From: Paraburkholderia diazotrophica | GTDB lineage: Bacteria > Pseudomonadota > Gammaproteobacteria > Burkholderiales > Burkholderiaceae | Reading direction: 5' to 3' | Assembly (NCBI RefSeq): GCF_900108945.1 | Contig: NZ_FNYE01000004.1 | Location: 186,001 to 250,000 of the forward strand | Length of the DNA stretch: 64,000 bases | Part shown: piece after piece, positions 61,265-64,000 of the stretch | Position numbering within the stretch: the first letter of the stretch is position 1 | Layout: each line of letters begins with the position of its first letter | The notes under the pieces: generated by a model | Seen by the model: only the letters and a program-made list of their open reading frames with translations | Told to the model about the DNA's origin: nothing | Databases searched by the model: none | Position numbers and translations under genes: made by a program

Positions 61265-63322
61265 TTAACCCCGGTTCCGGTATTGATGCACGGCCTGCAG
61301 GCTCGTATTCAGGTTCGGCACTTCGACGGCCCCCGAGCCCTGATCGACCTCCTTCACGAGATCACGCGCGGTTTGCACTTTTTTCGACGACGCGTCGAAG
61401 TAACGCGCGAGCGCCTCGTCCGCAGCGTTGAGATCCGACTTGAGCGTGGTCTGGTTGCGCGCGAGCAGCGCCAGTCGCGCCGACAGCAGACGCAGCTTCA
61501 GGTTCTCGCGCAGGAAGTAGCCCTGATCGGGCGACACGAGCATCGTATCGGCGTGATCGAGGCGGCGCACCTGCACGAGACTGGTCAGCTGCTGGCCGAC
61601 CCCCGTCACGAACTGGTTCCACCACACCCTCCACTTCGGCTCGCCCGTCGCGGCCGCGACGCGCTCGACGTCCTTCGGCTCGGCCGCTCGCGGCGTCGCG
61701 TGTGCGATGGGCGCCTCGCCGGAAAGCGGCAGCTGGTCGACCTGGTCGATCGCGTCGTCGAGCTTGATCGCGAGGCCCGTCAGATCCGTCGAAGGCGCGG
61801 ACTTCAGCTTGTCGATGTCCTGCGCGATCGCCTTGCGCACGGCCAGCATCTGCGCACCATCCGAGGCGGCGAGCCGCGTGTCGGCGCTTTGCAGCGCGAA
61901 GAGCGCGAGCTGCGTGTTGCCCGTCAGTTGCAGCTGCTCGCTGGCGCTCGACAGCATCTGGCCGACTTCGGCCATCGTCCAGTCGTCGCGGTTGCGCGCG
62001 AGATCCGCGTATTGCTGCTGCAGCGCCTGTTGCGAATTCTGCGCATCGGCGAGCTTGCCTTCGAGCTGCGCGATCTGCGCGTTCGCGGCCTGCACGGTCG
62101 CGACGGCCTGCTCCGTTTTGACGCGCAGCTCGGCCGTCGATGCGTCGATGGCCTGCTGGCGATGCGACAGCTGCTGGTCGAGCTTGATCACCCTGCGGTT
62201 CAGCGCGAGGCCGCCCGCGACGGCCACGATGAGCACCAGCACGATGACGACCCAGAGCAGCCCCGTGCCCTTGTCGCGTTTCGGTTGCTGCATTTCGTAA
62301 GGCGTAAAGGGCTGATTCGGCGGCAGCGTGGTGGCGGGCCGCGGCGCGGAGTTGGGCGTGGGATTCGTGGATGCGTTGGTATCAGTCATGCGTTCTTGTG
62401 CCGGGTTGGACTGGACCGGTTGAACTTCGGAAGGAACAGCGAGGGAAATCAGCGTGCGCGCGATACGTTCGTCGCCCGCACCGGACACCGTAATGCTATC
62501 AAAACCCAATCCCCGCGCGGTTTCCGCGATGCGCGGATGGGGCGCGACGAACATCGCGCGTTTCAGTTGCGCCTGCTCGCTGACGGTCAGATGGTCGGCC
62601 GCGAGTTCGCCGAGATTGCGTACGCCTTCGGAGCTCGTGACGAGCCACGCGTGCGGCGTCTTCGATTCGTCCGACAGCAGCGCATGGATGCGCGACCATG
62701 CGCCGATCGACGGCTCCGGCACGAGCCGCCGGTAGGCTGCGACCGTCTCGACTTCAGCGCCCGCTTCGCGCAGACGGTCGGCGAGCCATTCACGGCCGCC
62801 GTCGCCGCGCACGATCAGCACCCGCTTGCCTTCGAACGCGTTCTCGCCGAGCGACGCTTCGAGCGCCGCGTACAGCGCTTCCGAGTCGAAGCGCGCGCCG
62901 TCGTTGTCGTCGGCGCCGGCGTTCGGGCTGATCACCGTATATGCGGGCGCTTCGACGCCGTGCTTCGCGAGCGCCGCGACGCTGCCCGGACCGACGACGC
63001 CGACGGGCAGCGCATACGGCCAGATCGCGTCGTGGCGCGCGAACGCGTAGTCGACGGCGTTCGGCGACACGAACACGACGAGCGCGTACCGGTCGAGCGA
63101 TGCGAGCGCCGCGCGCAGCGGGCCTTCGTCGTCGGCGGGCGCGATCTCGATCAGCGGAAATTCGACGGTCGCGACACCCGCGTCGTGCAGCATTTTGGCG
63201 AGCGCGTCGGACTGCCCCGCCGGCCTCGTCAGTACGACGCTCAGGTGCGCACCGCGCGACGGCCCTGCGCCGTCCGTCGACGGGAAATCAGCGGATGTCG
63301 GGTTCGAGCCGGCCGCCATCAC
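61265..63322 (-). CDS. hemDX: HemD-HemX fusion: uroporphyrinogen-III synthase plus HemX membrane protein
   Basis: 685 aa. N-terminal 280 residues are uroporphyrinogen-III synthase ([18 protein letters not shown] to [29 protein letters not shown] and [17 protein letters not shown]). Residues 305-685 are HemX: a membrane helix ([21 protein letters not shown]), a coiled coil of Gln/Ala-rich heptads ([38 protein letters not shown]) and a conserved C-terminus. Separate genes in E. coli. HemD closes hydroxymethylbilane into the type-III ring. Starts with ATG overlapping hemC (ATGA). Confidence 0.9.
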   Translation of the reverse strand: MMAAGSNPTSADFPSTDGAGPSRGAHLSVVLTRPAGQSDALAKMLHDAGVATVEFPLIEIAPADDEGPLRAALASLDRYALVVFVSPNAVDYAFARHDAIWPYALPVGVVGPGSVAALAKHGVEAPAYTVISPNAGADDNDGARFDSEALYAALEASLGENAFEGKRVLIVRGDGGREWLADRLREAGAEVETVAAYRRLVPEPSIGAWSRIHALLSDESKTPHAWLVTSSEGVRNLGELAADHLTVSEQAQLKRAMFVAPHPRIAETARGLGFDSITVSGAGDERIARTLISLAVPSEVQPVQSNPAQERMTDTNASTNPTPNSAPRPATTLPPNQPFTPYEMQQPKRDKGTGLLWVVIVLVLIVAVAGGLALNRRVIKLDQQLSHRQQAIDASTAELRVKTEQAVATVQAANAQIAQLEGKLADAQNSQQALQQQYADLARNRDDWTMAEVGQMLSSASEQLQLTGNTQLALFALQSADTRLAASDGAQMLAVRKAIAQDIDKLKSAPSTDLTGLAIKLDDAIDQVDQLPLSGEAPIAHATPRAAEPKDVERVAAATGEPKWRVWWNQFVTGVGQQLTSLVQVRRLDHADTMLVSPDQGYFLRENLKLRLLSARLALLARNQTTLKSDLNAADEALARYFDASSKKVQTARDLVKEVDQGSGAVEVPNLNTSLQAVHQYRNRG

Positions 63323-64000
63323 GGGGCATTCGCCGGACCAGCCGCCGGCCCGCTCGCCGTGCTGAGCGCGCGGACGATGTCCATCGCGCCTTGCGCTTCG
63401 AGCTGGCTCGCGACTTCGCGGCCGAGTTCGAGCGCGGCGCCCGTGGTCGGCGCGGGCGACGAGGCCTGTGCGGAGAGCACGCGCTGCCCGTCGGGCGTCG
63501 CGACGATGCCGCGCAGATGCAACGCGCCGTCATGCCAGACCGCGTAGGCCGCGAGCGGCACTTCGCAACTGCCGCCGAGCGCGCGCGACACCATGCGCTC
63601 TGCTTCGACGGCGGTGGCCGTGTGCTCGTGATGCAGCGGCGCGAGCCATGCGGCGAGGTCCGCGCGGTCCGCGCGAATTTCGATGCCGAGCGCGCCTTGA
63701 CCCGCGGCGGGCAGGCTGTCGGCGGGATCGAGCAGCGAACGGATGCGCGCGGCGAGACCCAGACGCTTCAGCCCGGCGGCGGCAAGAATGATGGCCGCGT
63801 AGTCCCCGCGATCGAGCTTGGCGAGGCGCGTATCGAGATTGCCGCGCAGCGGCTTCACGATGAGTTGCGGATAGCGCGCGCGCAGCATCGCTTCGCGGCG
63901 CAGGCTCGACGTGCCGATCACGCTGCCGGGCGGCAACGCGGCAAGCGTGTCGTACTGGTTCGAGACGAACGCATCGCGCGGGTCCTCGCGCTCCATGATG
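63319..64000 (-). CDS. hemC: Hydroxymethylbilane synthase, 5' end beyond window
   Basis: Only the C-terminal about 226 residues are here; the frame is open at the right edge. [72 protein letters not shown] and [19 protein letters not shown], the last with the Cys that holds the dipyrromethane cofactor. Polymerises four porphobilinogen. Overlaps hemDX by four bases. Confidence 0.92.
   Translation of the reverse strand, partial: IMEREDPRDAFVSNQYDTLAALPPGSVIGTSSLRREAMLRARYPQLIVKPLRGNLDTRLAKLDRGDYAAIILAAAGLKRLGLAARIRSLLDPADSLPAAGQGALGIEIRADRADLAAWLAPLHHEHTATAVEAERMVSRALGGSCEVPLAAYAVWHDGALHLRGIVATPDGQRVLSAQASSPAPTTGAALELGREVASQLEAQGAMDIVRALSTASGPAAGPANAP

Overview
The window looks like chromosomal DNA of a Burkholderiaceae bacterium, most likely Paraburkholderia or a close relative. 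Grounds: high G+C coding with strong GC bias at third positions; an OmpC-type porin of the Burkholderia kind; nadE next to glnB; a hemC-hemDX-hemY cluster with a HemD-HemX fusion; an H-NS-like small protein; and a DUF883 protein beside sigma-54 activators. I assign this from protein character only; no search was run.

Region 1 to about 19.7 kb is accessory. Positions 1-9.5 kb are looser and more AT-rich. They carry secreted, lipoprotein or membrane-anchored proteins of mostly unknown function: a jacalin-like lectin, a 512-aa protein with a possible class-I glutaminase-like fold, a membrane protein with a macro-like segment and its secreted partner, and several short exported proteins. They are separated by long non-coding gaps that hold two dispersed repeat families. 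Positions 9.6-19.7 kb form an integrative element of P4-satellite style. It has an AlpA-type regulator, two small genes, a large primase/TOPRIM/helicase gene transcribed leftward, a 9-bp iteron cluster next to it (probable replication origin), short rightward genes including a 49-aa HTH protein and an excisionase-like gene, and a tyrosine integrase at the right end. Just beyond the integrase lies a tRNA-3'-end-like block followed by a terminator, a candidate right attachment site. The left end was not found and may lie outside the window.

Region 19.8-34.6 kb is core or semi-core: small proteins, a dcm-vsr pair, a PEBP-family protein, a DHA2 exporter, trehalose-6-phosphate synthase (otsA), and a group of small genes between two sigma-54 activators (one with a receiver domain, one without). 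Good sigma-54 promoter matches lie in front of otsA and of a neighbouring two-gene operon. Two tandem paralogous lipoproteins follow.

Region 34.6-44.4 kb holds a two-gene ABC importer of the nitrate/sulfonate type with a fused double permease, a diguanylate cyclase, a two-component system divergent from a Spy/CpxP-like periplasmic protein (with phased operator repeats between them), and a pirin. Region 44.9-48.2 kb is a polar amino-acid ABC importer (binding protein, two permeases, ATPase). Then come a porin, glnB and nadE (both leftward), a GNAT-type protein, a GIY-YIG nuclease, an H-NS-like protein and pyrophosphatase. An aldehyde dehydrogenase / SDR / MFS transporter group (56.0-59.9 kb) looks catabolic. 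The window ends with hemY, hemDX and hemC (partial), a leftward tetrapyrrole operon.

No rRNA, intact tRNA, CRISPR array or insertion sequence was seen.
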